Assembly: GCA_046727735.1 (NCBI GenBank) | Contig: JBKPDF010000025.1 | Location: 40,151 to 104,150 of the forward strand | Length of the DNA: 64,000 nucleotides | From: AP-16 sp046727735 | GTDB lineage: Bacteria > Pseudomonadota > Alphaproteobacteria > Rhizobiales > Xanthobacteraceae | Direction of reading: 5' to 3' | In this document: positions 17,615 to 26,388 of the stretch, in pieces | Layout of the letters: every line of letters begins with the position of its first letter | How positions within the stretch are numbered: position 1 is the first letter of the stretch | The notes under the pieces: generated by a model | Databases searched by the model: none | Seen by the model: the letters and a program-made list of their open reading frames with translations, nothing else | What the model was told of the DNA's origin: nothing | Translations under genes and position numbers: made by a program

Positions 17615-17913
17615 GTGACCAGCGCGCGAAGCGGAACATCCGCCGCTGGCGCGAGTTGGTTGCCGTCATGCCGGACTTTGCCATCGACCCGCCCGTGCAC
17701 GTCGGTAAGCCCGAGACGATCGTGCGATCCGTCGAGCAGGCCGCCGATTTCGTGCGCAACTGTGATCTTGCGGATTTCGCCGGCGACACGCCCGGGCTGC
17801 TCGAAAGACTTCAGCACGTGCAATCGCCCGAGCAGGCGCAAGACGCCGGCCGCGCCTTCAAGGCATGGCTCGAGAAGCGCGACCTGTTGCTGGTGCCGCC
17901 GGACGCGCCCTGA
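17611..17913 (+). CDS. Small hypothetical protein, possibly DUF982-like
   Basis: A 100-residue reading from a TTG that overlaps the end of the RraA-like gene; an ATG at 17668 would give 81 residues starting MPDFAIDPPVHV. The sequence FAIDPPVHVGKPETIVRSVEQAADFV followed by AQDAGRAFKAWLEK loosely resembles DUF982 proteins, which are common in this order. No catalytic motif. The choice of start is open. Confidence 0.55.
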   Translation: MSDQRAKRNIRRWRELVAVMPDFAIDPPVHVGKPETIVRSVEQAADFVRNCDLADFAGDTPGLLERLQHVQSPEQAQDAGRAFKAWLEKRDLLLVPPDAP

Positions 17914-17955
17914 GCGAAGCCGGGTTCCGCGTGCCGTTCCAATACGGGAGACGCG

Positions 17956-18255
17956 ATGACGATGCCCACCAAATCGAAACCTGCAACGGCCGAGAAACTC
18001 CGCCGTGACATCGATCGCGGCCGCACCGGCGACAAGGTGGCGTGGCCCGATCCCGCCTCAGCTCCCCTCGGCACTGACGAGGAAGCGGCCGGCACGCCAT
18101 TGACGCGCGACCGGGTCGAAGCCGCAAGGCAAGCCGAGCGCCGCGGTCCCGCCGCGACGCAAGCCCAAGCCGGTCTGGGCTATGCTTGGATTTTGGTCGC
18201 TTTGATCCTGGTCTTGTTTGCCGCCGTGCTGATCGGGTTCATCGGGGCGGCATGA
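17956..18255 (+). CDS. Small single-pass membrane protein
   Basis: A 99-residue protein beginning MTMPTKSKPATAEKLRRDID. The N-terminal two thirds are hydrophilic with the phrase IDRGRTGDKVAWPDPASAPLG and then a TDEEAAG segment; the last 25 residues form one hydrophobic helix (WILVALILVLFAAVLIGF). Similar proteins are seen in related genomes. Its 3' end overlaps the 3' end of the convergent pcs gene by 17 bases. Confidence 0.75.
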   Translation: MTMPTKSKPATAEKLRRDIDRGRTGDKVAWPDPASAPLGTDEEAAGTPLTRDRVEAARQAERRGPAATQAQAGLGYAWILVALILVLFAAVLIGFIGAA

Positions 18256-18997
18256 CCGGCGAGCCGCGCCACAATCCGGCGGTGCAGAAATAGACCGCGA
18301 GCGCGGCGAGACCGAGCTTTACCCAAATTCCCGGCTCCATGTCGTTTACGACCGCGGCAACGGCGAGCGCCGACCACGCGAGCAGCAGCAAGATGCTCAA
18401 GCCGCGCCATCTTGCGACCCGCATCGGGTGTACGAACGGGAACGGGACGAACATCAAGCCGCAGAGCGCGACCACGATCGCCGAGCTGAGCCAAGGGTCG
18501 GGGCGCAACAGGAAGAGATAAAACGCAACGACGTTCCACAGCGCAGGGAAACCGCGAAAATAATTGTCGACGGTCTTCATGCGGCGATCGGCGAAATAGA
18601 GCGCGCTCGCGACCAGGATCAGCAGCCCGGCCGGGATTGCGGCCATCCCTGGCAAGAATCTGCCGGTCACGATCGCGTAAGCGGGCACGAACACGTAACC
18701 GAGATAGTCGACCACGAGATCGAGGGTGTCTCCGGACCACCGCGGCAGGAGTTCCCTGACCTCGAAGCGGCGCGCCAGCGTCCCGTCGACCGCATCGATG
18801 ATCAGGGCGAGGCCGAGCCACGCGAACATCTGCGGCCACTTCGCCGAAATCGCCGCCAACAGCGCGAGCAGGCACAGCGCAGCACCGCACGCCGTCAGCA
18901 CGTGCACGGCGTAGGCACGCGCCAAAGCCGCGGGTTTCGCAGGCAGCGCCCCGCGATCGGCGCGTTCGGGCGAAGAGTGATCCGCAGTCACGTCCAT
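18239..18997 (-). CDS. pcs: Phosphatidylcholine synthase
   Basis: A 252-residue polytopic inner-membrane enzyme that condenses CDP-diacylglycerol with choline to make phosphatidylcholine. The CDP-alcohol phosphotransferase motif is complete: D71-G72, A75-R76, a 12-residue spacer as in bacterial Pcs, G89, D93 and D97 (the spacer is 8 in most other family members). LLPRWSGDTLDLVVDYLGYVFVP is a Pcs hallmark. About eight hydrophobic helices. The ATG at 18997 gives the expected length; the frame is open far upstream but only as shadow. This pathway is typical of rhizobia and relatives. Confidence 0.95.
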   Translation of the reverse strand: MDVTADHSSPERADRGALPAKPAALARAYAVHVLTACGAALCLLALLAAISAKWPQMFAWLGLALIIDAVDGTLARRFEVRELLPRWSGDTLDLVVDYLGYVFVPAYAIVTGRFLPGMAAIPAGLLILVASALYFADRRMKTVDNYFRGFPALWNVVAFYLFLLRPDPWLSSAIVVALCGLMFVPFPFVHPMRVARWRGLSILLLLAWSALAVAAVVNDMEPGIWVKLGLAALAVYFCTAGLWRGSPVMPPR

Positions 18998-19052
18998 GCT
19001 ATCCGGGAGCGGGCGAACATGAGCCCGAGCCGGAACAACGGGTACGGTTTTG

Positions 19053-20327
19053 ATGGCTTCGTCAAGTCCGCGGCGTGACATGGTGCAATCGGCCGATCGG
19101 CGGCCTGGTGACCGCAAAGAGCCGCGCGTTTTGCGCGTCGAGATCGCCGTGATCGGCGCGGGACCGGCCGGGCTCACCGCGGCGATCGCGCTGGCAAGTG
19201 CCGGGATCGAGACGGCGCTCGTCTCGAAACGGCCCGTCCGTCTAGACAATCGCACTACGGCGCTGCTCGCCGGCTCGGTGCGGGCGCTCGAGGCGCTCGG
19301 CGTTTGGGAGGCGTGTCGCGAGCACGTCGCCGCGCTCGAAGCGATCCGCATCATCGACGACACCCAGCGACTGATCCGCGCGCCGGAAGTCGTGTTCCAT
19401 GCCGCGGAAATCGATCTCGCGGCTTTCGGGTACAACATCGAGAACCACCACCTCGTCGCAGCGCTCGATCGCCGCGCGGCCAACCTGCCGCAGTTGCGGC
19501 GCATCGACGAACCCGCAGCGGCGATCGAGCCGTCAGCGAAACAAATCTCGGTCCGCCTCGCAGCCGGAAGCCGGATCGAGGCGCGCCTCGTGATCGGCGC
19601 CGACGGCCGGCAATCGATGTGCCGCGCCGCAGCCGGAATTCTCATCGATGCATTCGACTACGGCCAGTCGGCGCTGACCCTGAACTTGCGCCACACGAGA
19701 CCGCATGAGGGCGTTTCGACGGAATTCCATACGCCGAGCGGGCCGTTCACCCTCGTTCCGCTGCCCGGCCTGCGCTCGAGTCTCGTGTGCGTCGTCGCCT
19801 CGCGCGAGGCGGAGAGGCTTGCCGCCCTACCCACTGCGTCCCTCGCCGCGGAAATCGAGCGGCGCGCACACTCCATCCTGGGGAAGATCGATGTGGAAAG
19901 GGCAGCGAACATTTTTCCCCTGACGGCGGAGGCGGCGCGGGACATTTGTGCGGCGCGGATCGCGCTCGTCGGCGAGGCGGCCCATGTGTTGCCGCCGATC
20001 GGCGCGCAGGGACTGAACCTGGGCGTCCGCGACGCCGCGACCATCGCCGAGCTCGCGCTGAGTGCCTGCCGTGCGGGTCGCGACCCCGGGTCGGCGGAAG
20101 TGCTGGCCCGCTACCGCGATGCGCGCCGGGCGGATGTCACGACGCGAGCCTTTGCGGTCGACATGCTCAACCGGAGTCTGTTGTCGGATTTCCTGCCGAT
20201 CCAGGGCATGCGCGGTCTCGGCCTCTATCTCGTCGATCGGATCGGCCCGCTGCGCCGCGCGCTGATGCGCGAGGGTGTCGCGCCGGCGCTCGCCGCGCCG
20301 CGCCTAATGCGCGGCGAGGCGCTGTAA
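19053..20327 (+). CDS. UbiH/UbiF-family FAD-dependent hydroxylase
   Basis: About 424 residues. The FAD-binding GxGxxG is in VIGAGPAGLTAAIAL, the middle motif is VIGADGRQS, and the second FAD motif is ALVGEAAHVLPPIGAQGLNLGVRDAA, with Glu in place of the usual Asp of GDAAH. The family hydroxylates aromatic rings, most often in ubiquinone biosynthesis. ATG codons at 19053 and 19080 are both possible. It is divergent from pcs with about 55 bases between them. Confidence 0.92.
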   Translation: MASSSPRRDMVQSADRRPGDRKEPRVLRVEIAVIGAGPAGLTAAIALASAGIETALVSKRPVRLDNRTTALLAGSVRALEALGVWEACREHVAALEAIRIIDDTQRLIRAPEVVFHAAEIDLAAFGYNIENHHLVAALDRRAANLPQLRRIDEPAAAIEPSAKQISVRLAAGSRIEARLVIGADGRQSMCRAAAGILIDAFDYGQSALTLNLRHTRPHEGVSTEFHTPSGPFTLVPLPGLRSSLVCVVASREAERLAALPTASLAAEIERRAHSILGKIDVERAANIFPLTAEAARDICAARIALVGEAAHVLPPIGAQGLNLGVRDAATIAELALSACRAGRDPGSAEVLARYRDARRADVTTRAFAVDMLNRSLLSDFLPIQGMRGLGLYLVDRIGPLRRALMREGVAPALAAPRLMRGEAL

Positions 20328-20455
20328 TCCCTCCCGGAGGGGAGGGTCGGCCGCGCAGCGGCCGGGGTGGGGCGAGTCTGGGCGTCTGCCGACTCTCCCC
20401 ACCCGGCCGCTCGCTGCGCTCGCGTCCACCCTCCCCTGACGGGGAGGGAAAAGTC
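20328..20455. repeat. Interspersed palindromic element, family B
   Basis: Outer arms CCCTCCCGGAGGGGAGGGTCG and its approximate inverse (CACCCTCCCCTGACGGGGAGGG) enclose GGCCGCGCAGCGGCCGGGGTGGGG and its counterpart. The same plan recurs at 51561 and 52485. It lies between convergent genes and each arm is itself a hairpin, so it may end transcription from both sides. Confidence 0.8.
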
Positions 20456-20458
20456 CGC

Positions 20459-21127
20459 TCAATGCGCCGCGTCGTTCGACGAAACCGGAACCCGGCCGCC
20501 GCGCTCCCACAGCATGACTACGATCCATCCGGTCGAAGCGCCGATGAACGCACCCGCGATGCAATCGCTCAAGAAATGAAAGTCGGCGCCGATCAGGCCG
20601 ATCAGGACCGCGGCGACGATCAGGACATAGAGGACGCGGAATTTCGGATAGCAAACCCATAGCACCGACATGACCGCCACGATCGCGGTCGTGTGGCCGG
20701 ACGGGAACGACTCGTAGGCTGCTCCGGTGCGGAATGGATTGAAGCCGTAGACGCCGTCGTGGATGAGCGAGGGATTGTTGCGCACCCAGGTCTCGGGCCA
20801 GGTGCGGCCGAACACGATCTTCAGCTGGTTCTTGATGGCGCTCGCGATGACCAGGCTCAGCGCGCACAACAGGACAACGGTCTCGGCCCGCGTCAGCGGC
20901 TTGTCGAAGAGGGCGCGCAGTCCCAGCACGATGAAGATCAAGACCGCGAGCGGCGCGAAGAACTCCGGGATGAGGGTCAGGTGGGCAAAGAACGGCTCGT
21001 TGTGGAAATGCGCGTGCATGAAATACGCGATCGGCCGGTCGAGCCAGTGATACGAGATCGCGACCGCGCACGCGGTGAGCACGAATGCGGCCGCCCAGCG
21101 CGCCGCATGGCTCAGGTTCGCGTACAT
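20459..21127 (-). CDS. PAP2-family phosphatase
   Basis: A 222-residue membrane phosphatase starting MYANLSHAARW at 21127. The three PAP2 motifs are present: KNQLKIVFGRTWP (K-x6-R-x-P variant with Trp), YESFPSGHTT, and a reduced third motif FHFLSDCIAG with the catalytic His. Five to six hydrophobic helices. Such enzymes dephosphorylate phosphatidic acid, undecaprenyl diphosphate or similar lipids. Arg of the third motif is not obvious, a mild departure from the consensus. Confidence 0.9.
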   Translation of the reverse strand: MYANLSHAARWAAAFVLTACAVAISYHWLDRPIAYFMHAHFHNEPFFAHLTLIPEFFAPLAVLIFIVLGLRALFDKPLTRAETVVLLCALSLVIASAIKNQLKIVFGRTWPETWVRNNPSLIHDGVYGFNPFRTGAAYESFPSGHTTAIVAVMSVLWVCYPKFRVLYVLIVAAVLIGLIGADFHFLSDCIAGAFIGASTGWIVVMLWERGGRVPVSSNDAAH

Positions 21128-21282
21128 GGTGCCGCCCTCGCCGCTTCCTTTGGAGCCCGGCATGTCTCTAACCAATCCGGCGATTCCGTCCAATAGCGGG
21201 GCAATTGACCGGGTGCGGAAAACTCGGCATCGGAAATGGCCTCGCTCGGCCGAGCGAGGCTCCCGTCCGGATCAGGTTCGCC

Positions 21283-22326
21283 ATGAAGCTTCCCCGCGAT
21301 TTCTACAAGGCGCTTGCGATCGGCGCGCCGGCACCGTTGCACGAGCTCCCGGTCCGGCTGGAGCGGATGATCCATTTCGTGCCGCCCCAGGTGGAGAAAC
21401 TGCGCGCCAAAGTCCCCGAGCTCGTCGGGCAGGTCGACGTGGTGCTCGGCAATCTCGAGGACGCGATCCCGGCCGACGCCAAGGAAGCGGCCCGGCGCGG
21501 CTTCATCGCCATGGCGAACGCCGTCGAGCTCGGCGCGACCGGCCTATGGACCCGGGTCAATGCGCTCAACTCGCCATGGGCGCTCGACGACGTCACGGAA
21601 ATCGTCGCCGCGGTCGGCAGCAGGCTCGACGTCGTCATGCTGCCGAAGGTCGAGGGCCCCTGGGACATTCATTATCTCGACCAGCTTCTGGCGCAGCTCG
21701 AGGCGAAGCACCGGGTCGAGAAACCGATCCTGATCCACGCGATCCTCGAGACCGCGCAGGGCGTCAACAATGTCGAGGCGATCGCGACGGCATCGCCGCG
21801 CATGCACGGCATGAGCCTCGGCCCGGCGGATCTTGCCGCCTCCCGCGCCATGAAAACGACGCGTGTCGGCGGCGGCCACCCGGATTACAAGATTCTCGCC
21901 GACCCCGCGCCGCAATCCGACGAGCGGCAAGCATTCCAGCAAGACCTCTGGCACTACACGCTCGGCAAGATGGTCGATGCCTGCGCGGCCGCCGGGATCA
22001 AGCCGTTCTACGGTCCGTTCGGCGATTTCTCCGATCCCGAGGCCTGTGAAGCGCAGTTCCGCAACGCGTTCCTGATGGGCTGCGTCGGCGCATGGTCGCT
22101 GCACCCCTCCCAGATCCCGATCGCCAAGCGGGTGTTCTCCCCGGATCCGGCCGAGGTCGCGTTCGCCAAGCGCATCCTGGATGCTATGCCGGACGGCACC
22201 GGCGCGGTCATGATAGACGGCAAGATGCAGGACGACGCGACCTGGAAACAGGCCAAAGTCGTGGTCGATCTCGCCCGCCTCGTCGCAGCCAAGGATCCGG
22301 AGCTGGCAGCCCGTTACGGGCTCTAG
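21283..22326 (+). CDS. CoA ester lyase, malyl-CoA lyase-like (HpcH/HpaI family)
   Basis: A 347-residue cytoplasmic enzyme with the citrate-lyase beta / HpcH fold. VVLGNLEDAIPADAKEAARRG is the CoA-ester-lyase signature with the metal-binding acid, LWTRVNALNSPW contains the conserved Arg, and ILETAQGVNNVEAIA and MHGMSLGPADLAAS carry the second acidic ligand region. The extra-long C-terminal part and closing AVMIDGKMQDD segment fit the malyl-CoA/beta-methylmalyl-CoA lyase branch used in C1 or glyoxylate metabolism. Start at ATG 21283. Confidence 0.9.
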   Translation: MKLPRDFYKALAIGAPAPLHELPVRLERMIHFVPPQVEKLRAKVPELVGQVDVVLGNLEDAIPADAKEAARRGFIAMANAVELGATGLWTRVNALNSPWALDDVTEIVAAVGSRLDVVMLPKVEGPWDIHYLDQLLAQLEAKHRVEKPILIHAILETAQGVNNVEAIATASPRMHGMSLGPADLAASRAMKTTRVGGGHPDYKILADPAPQSDERQAFQQDLWHYTLGKMVDACAAAGIKPFYGPFGDFSDPEACEAQFRNAFLMGCVGAWSLHPSQIPIAKRVFSPDPAEVAFAKRILDAMPDGTGAVMIDGKMQDDATWKQAKVVVDLARLVAAKDPELAARYGL

Positions 22327-22435
22327 CCGGACGGTTGCACGGGGTGGCATTTCGACTTAAATCGGTCCGGGGATGCGCAGATCTTCACCTCGTTCGCTGC
22401 AATCCGCGCTTCAAGCGGGGACGTGTCGACCGACC

Positions 22436-22768
22436 ATGTTCAAGTCGCGCGATGCCAAATTCAAGATCGGGCAAGTAGTCCGGCACCGGATCTATCCGTT
22501 CCGGGGGGTCATCTTCGACGTCGACCCCACGTTCAACAACACCGAGGAATGGTGGCTCTCGATTCCGGCCGAGGTCCGGCCCAGAAAGGACCAGCCATTC
22601 TACCACCTCTTCGCCGAGAACGCCGAGACCGAGTACATCGCCTATGTGTCGGAGCAGAATCTGCTGCCCGACACGTCTGGAGCGCCGATCCGGCACCCGC
22701 GAGTCGCCGAGTTGTTCGAGCGCGACGACAACGGCTCGTTCCGGCCGCGCAATTCCCAGCTGAACTGA
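22436..22768 (+). CDS. hspQ: Heat shock protein HspQ
   Basis: A 110-residue protein with the hemimethylated-DNA-binding (YccV/HspQ) fold: FKIGQVVRHRIYPFRGVIFDVDP, EEWWLSIP, QPFYHLFAEN and YIAYVSEQNLLPDTSG are consecutive family blocks. HspQ is a small heat-induced protein implicated in DnaA and Lon-related proteolysis in enterobacteria. The ATG at 22436 gives the usual length. Confidence 0.95.
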   Translation: MFKSRDAKFKIGQVVRHRIYPFRGVIFDVDPTFNNTEEWWLSIPAEVRPRKDQPFYHLFAENAETEYIAYVSEQNLLPDTSGAPIRHPRVAELFERDDNGSFRPRNSQLN

Positions 22769-22774
22769 CCGAGG

Positions 22775-22895
22775 ATCCTGTCGTCCCGGCCAAGGGCGTT
22801 TAGCGGCCGCGAGCCGGGACCCATGGCCACCGCTCTCTCCATATTCACGATCCGTGTCCATGGATCGCCGCTTCCGTGGCGATGACGACCGCGGA
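22775..22895. repeat. Extragenic repeat-like spacer with inverted arms
   Basis: TGTCGTCCCGGCCAAGGGCG and GAGCCGGGACCCATGG are partly inverted relative to each other, followed by a second pair CATGGATCGCCGCTTCCGTGGCGATGACGAC. This resembles the decayed extragenic palindromes common in this order. No gene is seen. Confidence 0.5.
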
Positions 22896-22903
22896 TTTAC
22901 GAT

Positions 22904-22938
22904 GAAAAACAAAGGAGGCGCGCCCCAGGCGCGCCTCC
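22904..22938 (-). terminator. Intrinsic terminator of the IalB-family gene
   Basis: A perfect 11 bp stem, GGAGGCGCGCC with GGCGCGCCTCC and a 3-base loop, is followed on the minus strand by TTTGTTTTTC. It lies 46 bases past the stop of the IalB-like gene. Confidence 0.92.
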
Positions 22939-22984
22939 CTCTCCCCCGCGATGTCGCGGCGCTGCGGTGCAGCGCTTCGCGACG

Positions 22985-23815
22985 CTATTGCTTGGTCGAT
23001 CCGGTCGGCGCTCCCGCCTGCGGCTGCTGGCTCTCGAGCTTCTTGCGGGCTTCCTCGGCCTTCTTCTGCAGTTCGTCCTGCAATTTCTTCTGCTGTTCCT
23101 CGAGCACCTTGGGATCCGTGGGCGGCCCGTCATAGGCCTTGGCGAAGTCCGCGAGCGGCAGCGTCAGGCTGATCGGTTGCCCGCCGGCATTGATGGCCTG
23201 CACGATCAGGCCCTGCCCTTTTTTCAGCTTGCCCACCATGTCCACATCGGCGTCGTAGTCCGACATGCATCCGTTGGGGAAACAGATCACGTAGGGCCGC
23301 GCGATCGGGTTGCCCTGATCGATGATCACGCGCGTGCCCTGCTGCAGCTGCATGCCGAGCGGAAGCGTCACGCGCAGCAATTTTTTCGGATCGCCTTCCG
23401 GCTCGACCAGAACCGCACCGGCCACGAATTGGCCGGTCTCGAGCCGCGCCTCCTTGACGACGAGGCAGACTTCCTTGGCGTTCGCCTGTTGCTGGTCCTT
23501 GCCGCAAATCTTGGTCCACGGCGAATAGACGAGGGGAAGCTGCTGCGGCTGGGCCGGCGCCGCGGCTTGCGCCTGCTGCAGCGGGGCCTGCGGCGGAGCC
23601 GCCTGAGCGGGAGCCTGCGCGGGCGCCGGCGCCGGCTTCTTGGCTTGAGGCTTGGCCGGTGCGGGCTTCGCGGGGGCGGGCGCCGCCGGCGTTAGCGGCG
23701 CGGGCTGCTGCTGAGCAAACGCCCAACCCGCACCGCCGATCACGAAACCCGCCGCCGTCACGGCTGTCATCGTCCGGCGCAGCGCGCCGGCTGGATGGAA
23801 CGTCCGGAGCTCCAT
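22985..23815 (-). CDS. Invasion-associated locus B (IalB) family protein
   Basis: A 276-residue exported protein. A signal peptide ends near WAFAQQQ, then comes a Pro/Ala/Gln-rich linker to about residue 95. The IalB domain follows: SPWTKICGKD, KEVCLVVKEARLETGQF, KLLRVTLPLGMQLQQGTRVIID and YVICFPNGCMSDYDAD, giving four cysteines for two disulfides. The C-terminus is a charged Glu/Lys/Gln coiled-coil-like tail. The family is named from Bartonella but is widespread in free-living alphaproteobacteria, where its role is unclear. Confidence 0.93.
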   Translation of the reverse strand: MELRTFHPAGALRRTMTAVTAAGFVIGGAGWAFAQQQPAPLTPAAPAPAKPAPAKPQAKKPAPAPAQAPAQAAPPQAPLQQAQAAAPAQPQQLPLVYSPWTKICGKDQQQANAKEVCLVVKEARLETGQFVAGAVLVEPEGDPKKLLRVTLPLGMQLQQGTRVIIDQGNPIARPYVICFPNGCMSDYDADVDMVGKLKKGQGLIVQAINAGGQPISLTLPLADFAKAYDGPPTDPKVLEEQQKKLQDELQKKAEEARKKLESQQPQAGAPTGSTKQ

Positions 23816-24041
23816 GATAGCGTTCCTCTCTCGCCGCTTGAGTGCCGGGAACCGGCTCGCGGCGCGTCCCCAACTCCGCCGGCTGTCTCGGCGCCAAATA
23901 CGGCGACAACGTGACGCCGCGGCGCGAATTGATGGGATTGAGCACCGAGCACGCGAACTCCGGGGCCCCGGATGAAGGCCTGGAATCGGTGCACCAAGCC
24001 GGTTGCCGGCAGATTGCAAACTCTGATGCTAGGCTGCTTCG

Positions 24042-25907
24042 GTGCAACTCGAATCAATTGCCTGCCGGCGAAGCGCGAACTCCAATGGGCCGCGCACGCG
24101 GCGACGCCGCCCCGCGCTGCTTGCGGCGTCCGTGGTGTTTTTTGCCTGCGCGCCAGCCCGCCTCCTGGTCGGCGGCGAGGCTTCGCATGCGATCGCCATG
24201 CACGGCGCTCCGGCGCTTGCCGCCGATTTCCCGCATTTTCGCTACGTCAATCCGCAGCCACCGAAAGGAGGCCGCTTCACTGCGAGCATCGTCGGCACCT
24301 TCGACAGCCTCAACCCGCTCATCGTCAAAGGCCTGCCGTTCGAGCACGTGCGCGGTTACGTGATCGAAAGCCTGATGGCGCGCGGCTTCGACGAGCCGTT
24401 CACGCTTTATGGCCTGCTGGCGCAGACGGTCGAGACCGATGCGGCGCGCTCGTATGTGACGTTCCGGCTCGATCCGCGCGCGAAATTCTCCGACGGACAC
24501 CCGGTTACGGCCGAGGACGTGATCTTCTCGTGGCAGCTGCTGCGCGACAAAGGCCGCCCCAATTACCGCAGCTATTATGCCAAGGTGCGGCGCACCGAAG
24601 TTTTGGGCGAGCGCGCCGTGCGCTTCGATCTTGCGGGCGCGGACGACCGCGAGCTCCCGCTGATCCTCGGATTGATGCCGATCCTGCCCAAGCACGCGAC
24701 CGACACTTCGAGCTTCGAGCAGACCTCGCTTGCTCCGCCGCTCGGCAGCGGACCTTATGTGGTCGGCGAGATCCGGCCCGGCGAACGCGTGCAACTCAAG
24801 CACAGCCCCGAATATTGGGCCCGCGATCTTGCGGTCAGCCGCGGCTATTGGAACTTCGACGAGATCCGGTTCGAATTCTATCGCGACGGGAACACCGAAT
24901 TCGAGGCGTTCAAGAAAGGTTTGGTCGACGTGCGCATCGAGAGCGATCCGGGACGATGGAGCACCGCCTACGATGTTCCCGCGGTCCGCGACGGCCGTAT
25001 CCTGAAGGAGGAGCTCCCGACGGGCCTGCCGCGGCCGCTCTCGGCCTTCGTGTTCAACACGCGACGCGCGCTGTTTGCCGACGTGCGCGTGCGCGAAGCG
25101 ATCGGCCTCCTGTTCGACGCGGAATGGGTGAACCACAATTTTTTCTTCGATCTCTATCGCCGCACCGCGAGCTTCTTCGAGGGCTCGGAGCTTTCTGCCC
25201 GCGGCCGCCCCGCGGACGAGCGCGAGCGGGCGCTGCTCGCTCCCTATCCGGATGCGGTGCGCGCCGACGTGCTGGCAGGAACGTGGGACCCGCCCGTCTC
25301 CGACGGCTCGGGCCGCGACCGCAACACCTTGCGGCGCGCGCTCTCGCTCCTCGATGCCGCAGGCTACGAGCTCGACGACACCCAGTTGCGCGAACGAGCG
25401 AGCGGACGCCCGCTCGCATTCGAGATTCTAGTGACAGCGCGAGACGAGGAACGCCTCGCCCTCGCCTTCGCCCACCACCTGCTGCGCGCCGGCATCCAGG
25501 CCCGCGTGCGCATGGTCGATGCCGTGCAATACGAGCAGCGCCGCCAGACCTTCGACTTCGATATGCTACGCTATACTTGGAGCGAGTCGCTCTCGCCCGG
25601 GAACGAGCAGAGCTTCTATTGGGGATCGGCGGCGGCCGACGAGCCGGGAACCCGCAATTACATGGGGGTGCGGAGCAAGGCCGTCGACGCGATGATCGCC
25701 CCGCTGCTGGCGGCGCAGAGTCGCGAGGATTTCGTCGCGGCGGTCCGCGCGCTCGATCGCGTGCTGATGTCTGGACTGTTCGTCGTGCCGCTGTTCCATT
25801 TGCACGGGCAATGGATCGCGCGCTGGGCGCATATCGAACGCCCCGCCACGACTTCGCTGTCCGGCTATCTGCCGGAGACTTGGTGGCATCGGCCCCCGGC
25901 GCGATAA
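24042..25907 (+). CDS. YejA-like extracellular solute-binding protein (family 5)
   Basis: A 621-residue periplasmic oligopeptide-binding-type protein. A hydrophobic signal-like segment (LLAASVVFFACAPARLL) follows a basic N-terminus. The mature protein has HGAPALAADFPHFRYVNPQPPKGG, FDSLNPLIVKG, YVIESLMARGFDEPFTLYG, then the family-5 signature region around DPRAKFSDGHPVTAEDV. This order is typical of YejA. No yejB/E/F permease genes are adjacent, so it is an orphan. The start is a GTG. Confidence 0.93.
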   Translation: MQLESIACRRSANSNGPRTRRRRPALLAASVVFFACAPARLLVGGEASHAIAMHGAPALAADFPHFRYVNPQPPKGGRFTASIVGTFDSLNPLIVKGLPFEHVRGYVIESLMARGFDEPFTLYGLLAQTVETDAARSYVTFRLDPRAKFSDGHPVTAEDVIFSWQLLRDKGRPNYRSYYAKVRRTEVLGERAVRFDLAGADDRELPLILGLMPILPKHATDTSSFEQTSLAPPLGSGPYVVGEIRPGERVQLKHSPEYWARDLAVSRGYWNFDEIRFEFYRDGNTEFEAFKKGLVDVRIESDPGRWSTAYDVPAVRDGRILKEELPTGLPRPLSAFVFNTRRALFADVRVREAIGLLFDAEWVNHNFFFDLYRRTASFFEGSELSARGRPADERERALLAPYPDAVRADVLAGTWDPPVSDGSGRDRNTLRRALSLLDAAGYELDDTQLRERASGRPLAFEILVTARDEERLALAFAHHLLRAGIQARVRMVDAVQYEQRRQTFDFDMLRYTWSESLSPGNEQSFYWGSAAADEPGTRNYMGVRSKAVDAMIAPLLAAQSREDFVAAVRALDRVLMSGLFVVPLFHLHGQWIARWAHIERPATTSLSGYLPETWWHRPPAR

Positions 25908-25908
25908 G

Positions 25909-26245
25909 GTGACCCTGGACTCGCGTGACGAAATCGATGCGCGCGGCGACGCCGCTGCCGAAACGCTGGACGCGCTCGTCCGCCGTGTTGCTGCGCGCGC
26001 GTCCGATGCTTGACCCTGGTCGATCCTCCGGATCGTGAGCGTTTCACCGACCGGGCGCCGCGCCGACCTACCTCGAGCTGCAGGATTTCTTGGCGGAGCT
26101 CGGCGACGACACGAGCCTCGCGGCGCTGCCCGATCGATTGGGCGGCCATCGGGTTGCGGGCATTGCCGCGGATCGTGCGCGCGTGCGCGCCGCCCTCGCC
26201 GTCAATCCGCTGCTTTTTGCGGCAACGGCCCCAGCCGTTTGGTCT
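25909..26245 (+). pseudogene. Decayed N-terminus of an AMP-binding acyl-CoA synthetase
   Basis: Three reading frames together resemble the start of an adenylate-forming synthetase: DEIDARGDAAAETLDALVRRVAAR up to a stop at 26013, then in another frame LVDPPDRERFTDRAPRR to about 26073, then in a third frame TYLELQDFLAELGDDTSLAAL. At least two frameshifts break it, and the AMP-binding core is absent. It ends against a family A palindrome, which may mark the deletion edge. The family call rests on pattern memory and is moderate. Confidence 0.5.
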
Positions 26246-26328
26246 CGTCATGCGCGGGCTTGACCCGCGCATCCATACCGTTGCGGCAGCGTCGAATGGA
26301 TTGCCGGGTCAAGCCCGGCAATGACGAA
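26245..26328. repeat. Interspersed palindromic element, family A
   Basis: CGTCATGCGCGGGCTTGACC at the left and GGTCAAGCCCGGCAATGACG at the right form inverted arms around about 40 bases. Same family as at 15701. Confidence 0.85.
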
Positions 26329-26388
26329 CGCCTTCATTGCGCTGACGAGTTCCAGGGCATAGCTTCGCTTCGAGCAGCAGAGTCTCGG

